This document shows positions 22,360-32,807 of a stretch of DNA of 64,000 bases, in pieces. Within the stretch, counting starts at the first letter, position 1, and each line of letters begins with the position of its first letter. Source of the DNA: Isoperla grammatica (Eukaryota > Arthropoda > Insecta > Plecoptera > Perlodidae); assembly GCA_945910005.1 (NCBI GenBank), contig OX246749.1:31722763-31786762 (forward strand), in the 5' to 3' direction. Position numbers and translations under genes: made by a program. The notes under the pieces were generated by a model. The model ran no database searches. It saw only the letters and a program-made list of their open reading frames with translations, and had not been told where the DNA came from.

Positions 22360-23085
22360 TTCGTGAAAATGGCGACGTGCGACCGGGACAAAGATGTAGT
22401 TTAAAAAATGATTCGTTTAGTTCTAAACAATGGCGAGGAGGTGACTTGATAATTGACGTGATTATTTAGTTGTGTATGCAGCGAGGGCTATCACGATAGT
22501 GTGCTGGTCTCGATCAATGTCGTGAGAAGGTAGATCGATATGGAGATTACTTCTGTCAGAGTAGACACAAAGCCGATGTAGTAATGTTATAATTAATTTT
22601 AATAACTGAAGACATTTATTGATAATAGATGCCTGTAAATTGATTGCGTTTAGATATATTAGAGACAATTTAAATAATATTTCGAATTGGATAAATTGGA
22701 TCAAAACGTTACACATTAGCAGTTAATTATTCAAGACTTTATACTCATAATATCTGGCCTCGTACAATTTCGAAGTTTTGAGAGGTAATTTTATAAAAAT
22801 ACGAAGAATAAAACAGTAAATTTTAATACTATCGGGCTGTGTGTGTACGCGTAACATGGAAATATAATATCTTAGTACTTAATAAGAACAGCGGTTTAAT
22901 ACCGGTTTGGTCCACTTTTATGTATAGTGAACCAGTAAAAAAAAATAATAACTCAACATAAACCCCTCCCTTTTTATTAAGAATTTATTATAATTACTTA
23001 GAAAATTCGCGAATTCGCAAGAATCAATTCTAGCAAATTCGCCTTATGACCGAGAAAAACATCTGAAAAACTATACTAGTTACTA
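22360..23085. other. Gene-free A/T-rich stretch
   Basis: No exon, RNA gene or repeat recognised. Confidence 0.4.
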
Positions 23086-23310
23086 GTCAAGACAGGCAGT
23101 GGCCGGAATCGACCTAGCGACCTCTTAAATTAGGCTACAATCTGGCATATTACCGCTAAACCGTGTCTATCCATCACAACATAATGGAATTCTCAACATT
23201 TCCTAGCCAACTCTACAAATACCGCAGCACAAGGTTTTAAAAAATCAACTACCAGCCATGCTTCATGTTTTAACTGGTCATCTATCATTTACAAGTTTCG
23301 TATGCATCAC
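23085..23310 (-). mobile_element. Decayed S-like SINE head with unique flank, copy 1 of a direct repeat
   Basis: gcagtggccggaatcgac to ttaccgctaaaccgtgtcta is a decayed S head in reverse. It is followed by caacatttcctagccaac, actctacaaataccgcag and actaccagccatgcttcatg. The same order recurs at 23785-24000. Confidence 0.6.
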
Positions 23311-23529
23311 TGCTGTAACATGCACATTAGCTTTACCTTATTTAATCCGCTTTAAAGATAGATATTTGTGCTAAACGTCTCATATTTTTGCAACTTGGCT
23401 AATCGAGACAATGAGTGGATGAAATATGCAGATGAAATAGGGGGCTGTTTGGAGGAAAAGGCCAAAGATGAGGAAGATGATGATGATGAAGAATAAAGCC
23501 ACATCCTAATCAGATCCATTGTACGTCGC

Positions 23530-23760
23530 GTGGGTCGTCATACGGGAGTCCAGCAAGGAAGGGCAGGGCCAAGTGGTAGAAGCGACCCACAGAGGACAGT
23601 GGAGTGGGGGGGGGGGGGTAGGGTCTCATTTCGTCGCCTCTTACGACTAGCAGAGTCACTCTGGGCCTATTCTACCCCGGGCCCAGACGGGCAAACTTCT
23701 CCGCTTGAAGTGACTAGCTATAGATGTATTAGGACGTTTTGAAGGATTCTCCTAGGCTTA
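23530..23760 (+). mobile_element. LINE 3'-tail relic
   Basis: Contains aaggaagggcagggccaagt, cgcctcttacgactagcaga, gggcctattctaccccggg and cccagacgggcaaacttctc. The run ending in 'gggcctattctacccc' is a pattern I associate with the 3' UTRs of insect non-LTR retrotransposons. A shorter look-alike (attctaccccggtcccag) sits at 8203-8220. Confidence 0.5.
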
Positions 23761-23784
23761 TATCGACCAAAGAGAACTATAGTA

Positions 23785-24000
23785 ATAGTCAAGATAGCCA
23801 ATGGCCGAAATCGAACCAGTAACCTTCTAAATTACAATCTTGTATATTACATCTAAACCCACAACAAACTAGAATCCTCAACATTTCCCAGCGAGCTCTA
23901 CAAATACCTTACCACATGGTTTTAAAAGTGACTACCAGCCATGTTTCATGTCTCAGCCATGTAGCCATCTATCATGTGTGTATTCATTTGCCGTTATATA
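23785..24000 (-). mobile_element. Decayed S-like SINE head with unique flank, copy 2 of a direct repeat
   Basis: Matches 23085-23310 block for block (caatggccgaaatcgaacc, caacatttcccagcgagctc, actaccagccatgtttcatg). The LINE tail lies between the two copies. Confidence 0.6.
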
Positions 24001-24183
24001 CAGACGCCATGTGTACTGTACACATGCGCACAACCACTGCGCACTAGAGAAATATGTCATTCCTGCTTTCATATGTGCAAGGCTGAATATTTAATTAATA
24101 TCACTGTAATTTATTACGGAATGTAAATAAAGGTATCATATAACGACTGGTAGTTTATTCGTGTAATAAATTTAAGGTATACT

Positions 24184-24493
24184 AAAGGTCTCTCACACCA
24201 AGAAGTAAGATAGTGTCAGGGGAGTCAGGACCGCCCACATTTAGTTTCCAACGCGAATCACTACCGTTTTTTTTTCAGATTATCTAGTACAATTTGGTTG
24301 CGGTAAGTTTTTTGACGGTAACGTACAAGAAAACGTGCAAGCAGGTTTCCGTCAAAAAACTTATCGCAATCAAATTGTAATAGATGATCGGGAAAAACGT
24401 TACAGTGATTCGCACTTGTTAAGTTTTGGAAACTTATTGTGGGCGGTCCTTACTCCCCTGACACTATCTTACTTCTTGCTGTGAGAACCTTTA
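24184..24493. mobile_element. Family D palindromic MITE, copy 1
   Basis: Ends aaaggtctctcacacc and gctgtgagaaccttt. Long arms include agtaagatagtgtcagg, gcgaatcactaccg and tagtacaatttggttgcggt, mirrored in order. Copies at 31292-31575 and 43412-43704 share the same architecture. Confidence 0.88.
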
Positions 24494-24949
24494 ACTTGTG
24501 GGCTAAAGGAAAGACTTCTAAGGTGCACTGGCATGCTGCACTGGAGGAAGATAGTTTGTCTTGTGATGTGTGATAGTGGTTGCCAGTGTTGTGACGTAAG
24601 AGGGAGGATGCAAAGAGAGTTGCTAGTTTACGGTGAGGGATTGGGTTTTTTGATGATTTACTGTAGAGATGAGAAAAAATGATGATAAGACAATTCCGCG
24701 ATTTTTTTTATTTTTTTTTATTTCTAATACCTTCAAATTTAGTTTTCGCACGGAAAAAAAAGATATGATTCGGAGATACATAATATGGAATAAATGTATG
24801 TACCCTAATATACCTATAGTTAATACATTAGTAAAGCCATAGTGTGCACCCTGCATATTTCCTCCACGAATTTCGTTAATAAGTGACTTTCCGGAATTCC
24901 ACCACAGCCAATGAAATATGACATTTTACACGATTTTTAAAGAACTAGT
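24494..24949. other. Gene-free stretch
   Basis: A/T-rich, with T-rich runs near 24700-24725. Nothing recognised. Confidence 0.4.
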
Positions 24950-25095
24950 TGCCGGTCTTACAATGTGCTAATAAGAAAGTTATTTGTAGCAATTAAGCTA
25001 TTTGGAGGATTTCAAGGGTTTTGATTGGTGGTTGCCATGGAGACAACAAGCTATTCGACAAATAAGTAGTTATTGGGACATTGTAAGACCGGCCC
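24950..25095. mobile_element. Family G MITE, uninterrupted copy
   Basis: Ends gccggtcttacaatg and cattgtaagaccggccc. Provides the empty-site reference for the nested insertion at 19759-20119. Confidence 0.85.
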
Positions 25096-25164
25096 TAAGT
25101 AGTCCCTAAAAATAGAAAATGTATTAATAACGATTAAGAGGGCTTTGACAATACAGATCGGATA

Positions 25165-25338
25165 AATGATTTTTAGAATTGATCTAGAAAGCCGTGATTT
25201 GCTCCATCTAAGGGTCCTTGATAGTTATGTTAAGGTGCATTTTTCACTGTTGTGCATTGTTGTCATTGAAGATCTAGAGGGTAGTGATTAGCTCTATCTA
25301 AGGTTCCTAGACCAATTCTGAAAAAGGTCTATCGGTTG
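25165..25338. mobile_element. Family C MITE copy
   Basis: Shared blocks: ttagaattgatctagaaagc, gtgcatttttcactgttgtg, cattgttgtcattgaagatc and aattctgaaaaaggtctat. Confidence 0.82.
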
Positions 25339-27060
25339 CTAGGTAGTTTCATTGATGTGTATTTGTTTGATTCGCGCACATTCAATGTTAATTGTCTGAA
25401 ACAAAACACTGTGAAGTGATTAATTTTTTATTGGGGGCAAACTTTTAAAACTAAAACCAAGACCACGTCTCAATCTATCCGTTGATTAAACCATCAAAAC
25501 GTCAATCGAATGTTTTAACCTCTAGAAAAAACAGCGAGCCAAGCTCAGATATCTGATAAAGCGGTCTAAGCTAACCGCCTAGGTGACAACTAACAACACT
25601 TTATGACAGTTTAGTTAGTAAATACCTCAGACAGACTTGAGAAGGCTGTGGTCTGTACATTTAGCTAAGACGGTGGGATAATCTGTCCCGTGTCAAGACG
25701 TGTGACAAGTCAAAATATTTCTCTTAAGTTTTTTTTTGGGTCTACGTGGGTTGGTGATAAAATAGGCTAAGGTTTAGGATTTAATTTTGGGTGTTGTTTT
25801 CGTTTTTCTGGATTTGGTCCGAATGAGGTCCGATTACTGATTAATTATGTTTTTTTTAAAGTACAATTAAGTCAAAACTAAATGTTTTGTTAGTTTTTGT
25901 TATTTTTTATTTTTTTGCTAAAATTTGATATGGTCTGTGTTTTCCAACTGTTTCGTAGTACCAAAATTGTTTAGTTTTGTTTAGAGTGTTCTCATTTGTA
26001 AATTACTTTTATAGCTGAATAATTTCAGGTATACATTAAATGAAAAATAAATAGAAAAGGTTGTTTGTTTTTCGTTTATACATGTTTGATTTATTAAATT
26101 ATATTAGTTATTTTGTGTATAAAAATTATACATTGAAAACATTTAAAATAATTAATTATTTATATATTTCGATGCTGTGCACTATTATACTCAATATACT
26201 CAATGCCAATAATTATATAATTATTTTATTAATTATTAAAATTTATAATACAGTATTTTAATTAAATTGTTAATAATGAATGATATTTACAATAACGGTT
26301 TAACAAATTAACAATTTGTATTTTTAGTTTCATTGTATACAAACAGTAATTTAAAAATTAAATTTTGCATAGCCTACATTTGATGCAAGGTGGCAAGGAA
26401 TTTCCAGCCAGTAAACGAAAACTTATAACAGTTTAAAATTCATATTAAAACGAACATGTTTACCAATTTATTTATCCATATGAAAATTAATGCGAATTTT
26501 TTAAAACTTTGTTCTAAATTAATTACTTCACTACTATGATTTATATTTAATAAAAGAGAAGCGCAATCATGCGTGCTATGTTACTACCTAACTGTGCGTG
26601 TGTGCCCTGTGCGTGCGTGCGAGGAAATGTGCGTAGACAAACACCGGCATTAATTTTAATGTTTTAATTAAAGAAATAAATAACACAACTATACGTTCGA
26701 AGGAGGCCAGGTGCGTTTTGTAATCAGATAAAAATAAATGTTTGTTTGTTTATTTATTTATGGTCTATATATTATATGTAAACCTACCGACTCACAGTTT
26801 TGAATTTAGATCGTGTTGATAGCGGACACATTTTTAAATAAGGGGGTAAGGGGAGGGTGACAGTGTAAGTTATATCATTTTAAAATAAGGGAGTAAGAGC
26901 AAGATGACAATATAAGTAATACCTCTCCAGCTTTGTGTGACAATTGGTAACTTAAAACTAACAAAATCCAATGCTATTTATAAATCAACATAATATTACA
27001 CAACATTATTCCTCTCCTAATAATCACAATCAAAAGTGGGCATTATTAGCAGTAATGAGC
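25339..27060. other. Gene-free, very A/T-rich stretch
   Basis: About 1.7 kb of low-GC sequence with no element, exon or RNA I can support. A short GC island at 26585-26650 (gtgcgtgtgtgccctgtgcg) is simple sequence. Confidence 0.45.
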
Positions 27061-27141
27061 GTTTGCCTCCCCCCCCCCCCCCCCCCACCACCCTCCCCAC
27101 CCATTAGGTATACACCACTTCTTTGTGACCACTTAAATGCT

Positions 27142-27207
27142 GCCAGGCAATAGAGGCGATGGCATTGCCACGTATTGTTGCGACAACCCCCGTCACAGTC
27201 TACGGCT
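27142..27207 (-). pseudogene. Diedel-like C-terminal half, partial duplicate 1
   Basis: Matches the last part of the Diedel-like exon at 27896-28114 from gactgtgacgggggttgtcg onward. On the minus strand it encodes the D-C-D-G-G-C end of the family motif and the following residues. The first half of the motif is missing. It lies about 110 bp from duplicate 2 in the same orientation. Confidence 0.6.
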
Positions 27208-27230
27208 TAACCATCCAGGGTGCACTAGTT

Positions 27231-27318
27231 CTGTTTCTGTCTGCAGCAAACCCAGCCAGGCGATAGAGACGATGGCATTGCCGCGTGTTGTGGCGACAAC
27301 CCCCGTCACAGTCTACGG
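27231..27318 (-). pseudogene. Diedel-like C-terminal half, partial duplicate 2
   Basis: A longer duplicate covering the same segment plus the gctgcagacagaaacag stretch. About ten substitutions and no indels relative to the exon at 27896-28114, so any frame problem downstream of the G-G-C motif is shared. The duplicated unit joins a 21-bp tandem repeat at the motif side. Confidence 0.6.
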
Positions 27319-27394
27319 CTGAACCATCACAGTCTATGGCGGAACCATCACAGTCTATGGCTGAACCATCACAGTCTATGGCTGAACCATCAAG
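27311..27394. repeat. 21-bp tandem repeat, 4 units
   Basis: Units gtctatggctgaaccatcaca with single changes. The first unit overlaps the Diedel-like duplicate, so the array appears to have grown from that junction. Confidence 0.85.
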
Positions 27395-27895
27395 GACGCA
27401 CTACAGTTCGTCTCAATTCAAAATCCACGCCGGCAAAATGCGAACTAAAAGGAACTGTTTCTTATTGTTGGAGACTAATGCTGTCAATCATCCCCTTTAT
27501 TTGGCAAATCATTTACCTTCTTACATAGTAAAGACAGCTCCAAACCACACGGACCTTCGACCATGAATATTCAGGATTAGCCATTCTCATAAAGGGTTTG
27601 TAAGTAAAGTAGTAAAATAGCAGTTACATTTAGTGATGGTCATTTTTCTGGAGCAAGAGATAATTATAGCCGACCCTTTGAAGAAAAAGAACCGAATCCT
27701 GAGTCCCCGTCTTCGGTATTGCCAAGCGGGTAGTTTTTTTTATTTGAATAGAAGTCATTGGTGTTCAGTTTTTTAAACTGTGCACCCTTCCTGGTGACAA
27801 ACTTGACGTTTACAACCTTGCACAATGAGCGGGAAATAAGCCTCTCTTTGAGGAGTCCTCTTTACCGGCGTGGATCTTGGATAGAGACGAACTTT

Positions 27896-28114
27896 AATTT
27901 CTGTTCCTGTCTGCAGCGAACGCAGCCAGACGATAGAGGCGATGGCATTGCCGCGTATTGTTGCGACAACCCCCGTCACAGTCGCAGCCGAAGATGTTAC
28001 AACTCTCCACCCCACAGTAGGGGGTTCCCTCCAAACAGTCGCCGCATAACAGCGTGTACGAAGCCGCCTCGGGGTCGGGGCTGCGTTTGTGCGGCCAGCA
28101 GCACACAGAGACAC
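27896..28114 (-). pseudogene. Diedel-like cysteine-rich exon, apparently broken
   Basis: On the minus strand the frame reads from a CCWPHKR start through LLCGDC, then YCGVESCNIFGCDCDGGC (motif codons at 27966-28001), and stops at 27894-27896. The spacing C-G-x2-S-C-N-I-F-G-C-x-C-D-G-G-C is the hallmark I know from Diedel, a small secreted insect cytokine that damps the IMD immune pathway and has relatives in insect viruses. A T-rich tract ending ccgctag just before 28114 is a plausible acceptor. The matching signal-peptide exon would lie at higher coordinates and is not seen; a MITE sits at 28205-28492. After G-G-C the present frame ends in 23 unrelated residues, while a neighbouring frame carries an I-K-V stretch at the spacing expected for the family's last strand. 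This suggests a frameshift within about a dozen bases of the motif. Family assignment is fairly secure; functional status is doubtful. Confidence 0.6.
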
Positions 28115-28204
28115 CTAGCGGACACAGACAGAACTATGAATGTCCGTACAATGACGTCATAACGTGACGTCACAACTACTATTGAGAGGACCAATTGTGT
28201 AATC

Positions 28205-28492
28205 GTTGAGTGAGTAATATAGGGTAGAGTCGCAACGCCATCGGCAGTTTGTCTACCGCCTTATGCTGCCCAACATACTTTAGGCGGGTAGTAGAAGTTC
28301 GCCAAGCGACGCGATGACGGAGCCTGATTGGTCGGCTACTTCACCGAAGACATACGAAGACAGCCGAAAACTCCGTCATCGCGTGCTTGGCGAACTTCTA
28401 CTACCCGACTAAAGTATGTTAGGCACCATAAGGCGGTAGACAAACTGCCGATTGTGTTGCGACTCAACCCTATATTAGGCTTCTCACTCAAC
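28205..28492. mobile_element. Palindromic MITE (family F, 288 bp)
   Basis: Ends gttgagtgagtaatatagg and tctcactcaac. Arms of over 120 bp include ggcagtttgtctaccgcctt, ggtagtagaagttcgccaag and gcgatgacggag, mirrored in order. The centre includes gattggtcggctacttcacc. Confidence 0.85.
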
Positions 28493-29440
28493 GGTGTAAT
28501 ACACCAAACCCTGTTTGTACAATAATTCAATTCAATCAATTAAAACGCAATCTTGTGCATTAATGATCTCTATGTGTATTTTCCATATTTTTATATTATT
28601 ATTATTATCTACCATCTACTAAACTTTTAATTACAAATTATCGGCCACCTAACAAGAATGTTATTTTTTTAAAGGAGAAAAATAAGATGAATAATAATAT
28701 TTCTTACTACACAAAAACGTGATTTTTTAAAGCTTCTCGATTTCAACACTCACTCACCTCTCTGTACAAACATCAGCAGTAAAAACAAAATCGATAAATA
28801 CACCATCAACTTCATGATAATAGTTACTAATATCGATACTATTTATATATTAATAATGTATTGCATTAAGTATAATATACTTTCAGTCGGGAATCTCCCT
28901 CGAAGTCCGACTTCACCAACTTTCTTACAAACGTAAACTAGATGTTATGTTTGTCGCCATATCAAGTACACTTCTCGTAGAACGTAGTTGTGGTCAGATA
29001 TATTTAAAGATTGTGCTTATTATTTTTATCAATAACTTGTGTAATACATTGAGATTACGACCGACCATTAATGATAACCGGGAAAAACTGCTAAGCAATA
29101 ATGTTGGATATGTTTTTACTGCACTCGCAGTTTCTTCTGTGCTCAACCCACAAGAGATGGAGTCATGTAAAATCGTATTTTGTGTACAGTAAAGATAGCA
29201 GTTGAATAGGTACATATAATTTAAAATTTAGAAAATAATTACAAAAAATAGAAAAAGATGAAAAATTATTCAATAGTAATGCGAAGTGTTACCGGCAGTT
29301 TATAATGTGCAAATATGAAGGATTGCATTTGCACGTTTTCAAAAGAGGTATTAAATTTCAGACGGAAAAAGTAGCTAAACGATTTGAAAAGACTGTGACA
29401 ACGAGCAGTGTGTAGGAAATGTGTGACAAATTGGGTATTA
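28493..29440. other. Gene-free A/T-rich stretch
   Basis: Short ORFs at 28947-29215 on both strands show nothing recognisable. No repeat seen. Confidence 0.4.
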
Positions 29441-29459
29441 TCAACAATAAATCAACTCT

Positions 29460-30065
29460 TTAAAAAGATATTTCGTTCAAATAAATACAGAAATAATGTC
29501 ATTTTCACTCAACAAAAAAAAAATCCAATTGCATTACACAATCTATAATCTATGCCTTTCTAATAATTTACATCCTCCAATAATTCATGTAATAGAACTT
29601 TACGAGTCACGATACTAAAGAAGGTGAAAACAACAAATTTAAAAAAAAAAACTAATACTAACATCATTTAATTTTACTAACTTACATCATCTCATTTGGG
29701 AAAAAAACTCCCATTCAAATAAATAAATACAGAAATTATGACATTTTCTAGTAAGAAAACAAAAAAAAATGTTAACACTTGCATTGCACAAGCTATAATC
29801 TATGCATTTATAGTTTACATCCTCCAATAATTCACGTAATCGAATTTAAAAGCCGCGAAACCCTTTTTTTACTACAATGTCATCAAAATACTCTTATTTA
29901 CAACCTACTGTCACTACACAAATACATAAATATTATCATTTTCACTTAAAAAAAAAAAAAATCAAATAGTTACCACTTGCATTACACAATCTATAATCCA
30001 TGCATTTATAATTATTTACATCCTCACATAATTCACGTAAGTTAATCGAACTTTACGAGGCGTGA
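29460..30065. repeat. Diverged tandem repeat, three units of about 200-240 bp
   Basis: Each unit holds, in order, an aaataaatacagaaat-type block, a poly-A stretch, gcattacacaatctataatc, atttacatcctccaataatt and cgtaatcgaactttacgag with variations. Confidence 0.75.
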
Positions 30066-30324
30066 AGCCTGTGCTTATGTATCGCTAATCAATTAGAAGC
30101 TCTGCCAGTTCACCTAACTCACGCAAGAAGTTTCCAGCTGCGTCCGACAGGATCGCTAGTGTAGCCTCACAGCTAATAACCCATTAACAGACCGGGTCGA
30201 ACTTTACACTCGAAAAGAATCGATTATTTACAATCGACTATCGCGTTCTATTAAGTACGGTGACGCGTTTTCACATAAATTAGTGTAAATAACGCTGGTT
30301 TTCATAATAAGAGAGATGACCTAT
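30066..30324. other. Unique gene-free stretch
   Basis: Nothing recognised between the tandem repeat and the inverted family A element. Confidence 0.4.
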
Positions 30325-31291
30325 GGTATACTCGCGTCGCGTTAACTTGCAAGGAGTTGTCGTCACGGATTATGAAATAGTGAAGTGACGCGTGTGACAA
30401 CTACCAACCTAAATCTAGTTGCATCCCGTTCTCTTGCCTCAGGTATTGTAGTGATAAAGTCGCGTCGCGTTAACTTGCAAGGTGTTGTCGTCACGCATTA
30501 TGTAATAGTGAAGTGACGCGTGTGACAACTACCAACCTAAATCTAGTTGCATCTCGTTCTCCTGCCTCAGGTATTGTAGTGATATAGTCTCGTCGCGTTA
30601 ACTTGCAAGGTGTTGTCGTCACGGATTATGTAATAGTGAAGCGTTTACGTGTGACAACTACAAACCTAAATCTAGTTGCATCCCGTTCTTTGCCTCAAGT
30701 ATTGTAGTGATATAGTCGCGTCGCGTTAACTTACAAGGTGTTGTCGTCACGGATTATGTAATAGGGAAGCGTGACGCTTGTGACAACTACCAACCTAAAT
30801 CTAGTTGCATCCCGTTCTCTTGCCTAAAGTATTGTAGTGATATAGTCGCGTCGCGTTAACTTGCAAGGTGTTGTCGTCACGGATTATGAAATAGGGAAGC
30901 GTGACGCTTGTGACAACTACCAACCTAAATCTAGTTGCATCCCGTTCTCTTGCCTCAGGTATTGTAGTGATATAGTCGCGTCGCGTTAACTTGCAAGGTG
31001 TTGTCGTCACGGATTATGTAATAGTGAAGTGACGCGTGTGACAACTTCCAACATAAATCTATTTGCATCCCGTTCTCTTCCCTAAAGTATTGTAGTGATA
31101 ATATCGCTCGCATGTTGTCAGGCGTGGTGGGGTCGCATTCCATTCACGGTCGGTGCAGTCAATACAGTGGGCAATAACAATGCAGGTATCGGGCAATCTC
31201 GAGTTGAATACCGTTGAAATAGACCGTGTGGAGCGACCGTCTCTTCTCAGAATGTTAGGGGACACCTCGCTTCTTACGGCGTGGCCAGTAT
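30325..31291 (-). mobile_element. Family A element, inverted copy with about 6.5 hairpin units
   Basis: Reverse of 7361-8194. Units of about 125 bp end at gtattgtagtgata near 30458, 30584, 30712, 30836, 30971 and 31099. The head follows (gtggtggggtcgcattccat, gaccgtgtggagcgaccgtc, cttacggcgtggccagtata). Family D sits exactly at the head's end. Confidence 0.8.
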
Positions 31292-31575
31292 AAAGGTCTC
31301 TCACAGCAAGAACTAAAATAGTATCAGGACCCCCCACACACAATTAGTTTCCAACTTAACAAGTGCGAATCACTAACGCTTTTCCCGATTATCTAGTACA
31401 ATTTGGTTGTGTTAAGTTTTTTGACGGAAACCTGCTTGCACGTTACCGTCAAAAACCTTACCGCAACCAAATTGTACTAGATAATCGGGAAAAACTTCAG
31501 TGATTTGCGCTTGTTAAGTTTGAAACTGAATGTGGGCGGTCCTGATACTATCTTACTTGTTGCTGTGAGAGACCT
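31292..31575. mobile_element. Family D palindromic MITE, copy 2, inserted in a family A head
   Basis: Ends aaaggtctctcacagcaag and gctgtgagagacct. The family A head elsewhere continues past cagtata (compare 7361-7375, reversed), so this copy landed within it. tata lies on both sides. Confidence 0.85.
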
Positions 31576-31599
31576 ATACCACAGGTCACGGACGACGAC

Positions 31600-31832
31600 A
31601 ACCAACGATCACGTGATATAAATGTGAACAGAATGTACTTGTGTTGCACATCTCTTGTCCCGGACTGTACCAGTAAGTCACAACTCTTGTCCCGGACTGT
31701 ACCAGTGAGTCACATCTCTTGTCCCGGACTGTACCAGTAGTCACATCTCTTGTCTTGGACTGTACCCGGCTGTCAACACAATTGAAGTGTCCGTTACAGA
31801 TCGTGAGCGACGATCACGTGATATAAATGTGA
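31600..31832. repeat. Short tandem repeat (about 32 bp x 4) between copies of a 23-bp direct repeat
   Basis: tcttgtcccggactgtacca with a cagtgagtcacatc-type joiner repeats four times at about 31650-31770. The flanking acgatcacgtgatataaatg occurs at 31606 and again at 31811. Confidence 0.75.
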
Positions 31833-31940
31833 GACCGCGCATGCGCACAGAGAGCCCATTGTGATGTCACAGTTTTAATTGTTACCACTTAAGAATCATC
31901 AGGTGGATGATTGATGCTAGGTTCAGTATTGACATTGGTT

Positions 31941-32066
31941 GGTTCGGTATGGTTACCCCATGCGGTGCCGTGAGGGCCCGGCCCCCCTGCAACCTTCATT
32001 ACTGTACAGTGGCGTATGGGAGTGTTGCATTGTGGGAGCGCGTTGTGGGCTGAGCGAGCAGTGTAT
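31941..32066 (+). repeat. Direct repeat flanking a family A copy, left copy
   Basis: gtatggttaccccatgcggt through gtggcgtatgggagtgttgc to ctgagcgagcagtg. The right copy at 32567-32690 has the same order. The two bracket the family A copy at 32056-32560. Confidence 0.75.
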
Positions 32067-32560
32067 ACTGGCAACGCCGTAAGAAGCGAGGGGTCCCCTA
32101 AAATTCTGAGAAGAGACGGTCGCTCCACACGGTCTATTTCAACGGTATTCACCGCGGGATTTCCCGATACCTGTATTGTTATTATCCACTGTATTGACTG
32201 TAACAACCGTGAATGGAATGCGACCCCACCACGTCTGACAACATGCGGCTGATATTACTACTACAATTGGCCCCTCAAAATAGAAGACGCATTCTGGTGG
32301 CAAGAAAATTAACTACTATAAAGATGAGTTTATCCGTCAATTGTTCATTGTTGCTTTACTTATTGTTAAATCATCAATTGCGCAGATAAGGGTGTTGCTT
32401 AGCAGCGCTATCTATGTGTTAGTTTGAGTCTCCAATACGTGAGGCAAGAGAACGGGATGCAACTAGATTTAGGTTGGTAGTTGTCACACGCGTCACGCTT
32501 CCCTGTTACATAATCTGTGACGACAACACCTTGCAAGTTAATGCGACGCGACTTTATATT
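32056..32560 (+). mobile_element. Family A element, short copy split by repeat R2
   Basis: Head (tatactggcaacgccgtaag to ctgatattactactacaat) and one minisatellite unit (gtgaggcaagagaacgggat to ttatat), separated by the 170-bp R2 repeat at 32267-32436. Confidence 0.8.
32267..32436 (+). mobile_element. R2 repeat inserted in family A
   Basis: Uninterrupted units elsewhere read ctacaatacctgaggc. Here caat occurs before and after the insert, so a 4-bp CAAT target duplication is plausible. The element lacks terminal inverted repeats and coding sequence. Confidence 0.7.
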
Positions 32561-32566
32561 ATTGTT

Positions 32567-32690
32567 TGGTATGGTTACCCCATGCGGTGAGTGACTTGAG
32601 GGCTGGCCCCCCCTGCATACTTCGTTACAGTGCAGTGGCGTATGGAAGTGTTGCATTGTGGGGGCGCGTTGAGGGCTGAGCGAGCAGTGA
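32567..32690 (+). repeat. Direct repeat flanking a family A copy, right copy
   Basis: Same sequence order as 31941-32066. The duplication spans the head-proximal flank rather than element ends, so it may be segmental rather than LTR-like. Confidence 0.7.
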
Positions 32691-32807
32691 CTTTTATGCT
32701 ATGATCAGTAGTGACAGTGGCGTGTTTGGTTTGGTTTCTGAGTGGATAAACTCTATAAATACGAATTTATTTTTGTATTTATTTTATTTTATGTATATTG
32801 TAATAGA

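Noticed and set aside
27773..28114. 113-codon minus ORF in the neighbouring frame of the Diedel-like exon as the real gene
   Set aside because: Its first half lacks the cysteine motif; only a short part after the motif position resembles the family, which fits a frameshift better than an independent gene.
32056..32690. LTR retrotransposon
   Set aside because: Direct repeats flank the unit, but there is no TG...CA end structure, primer-binding site, polypurine tract or coding sequence.
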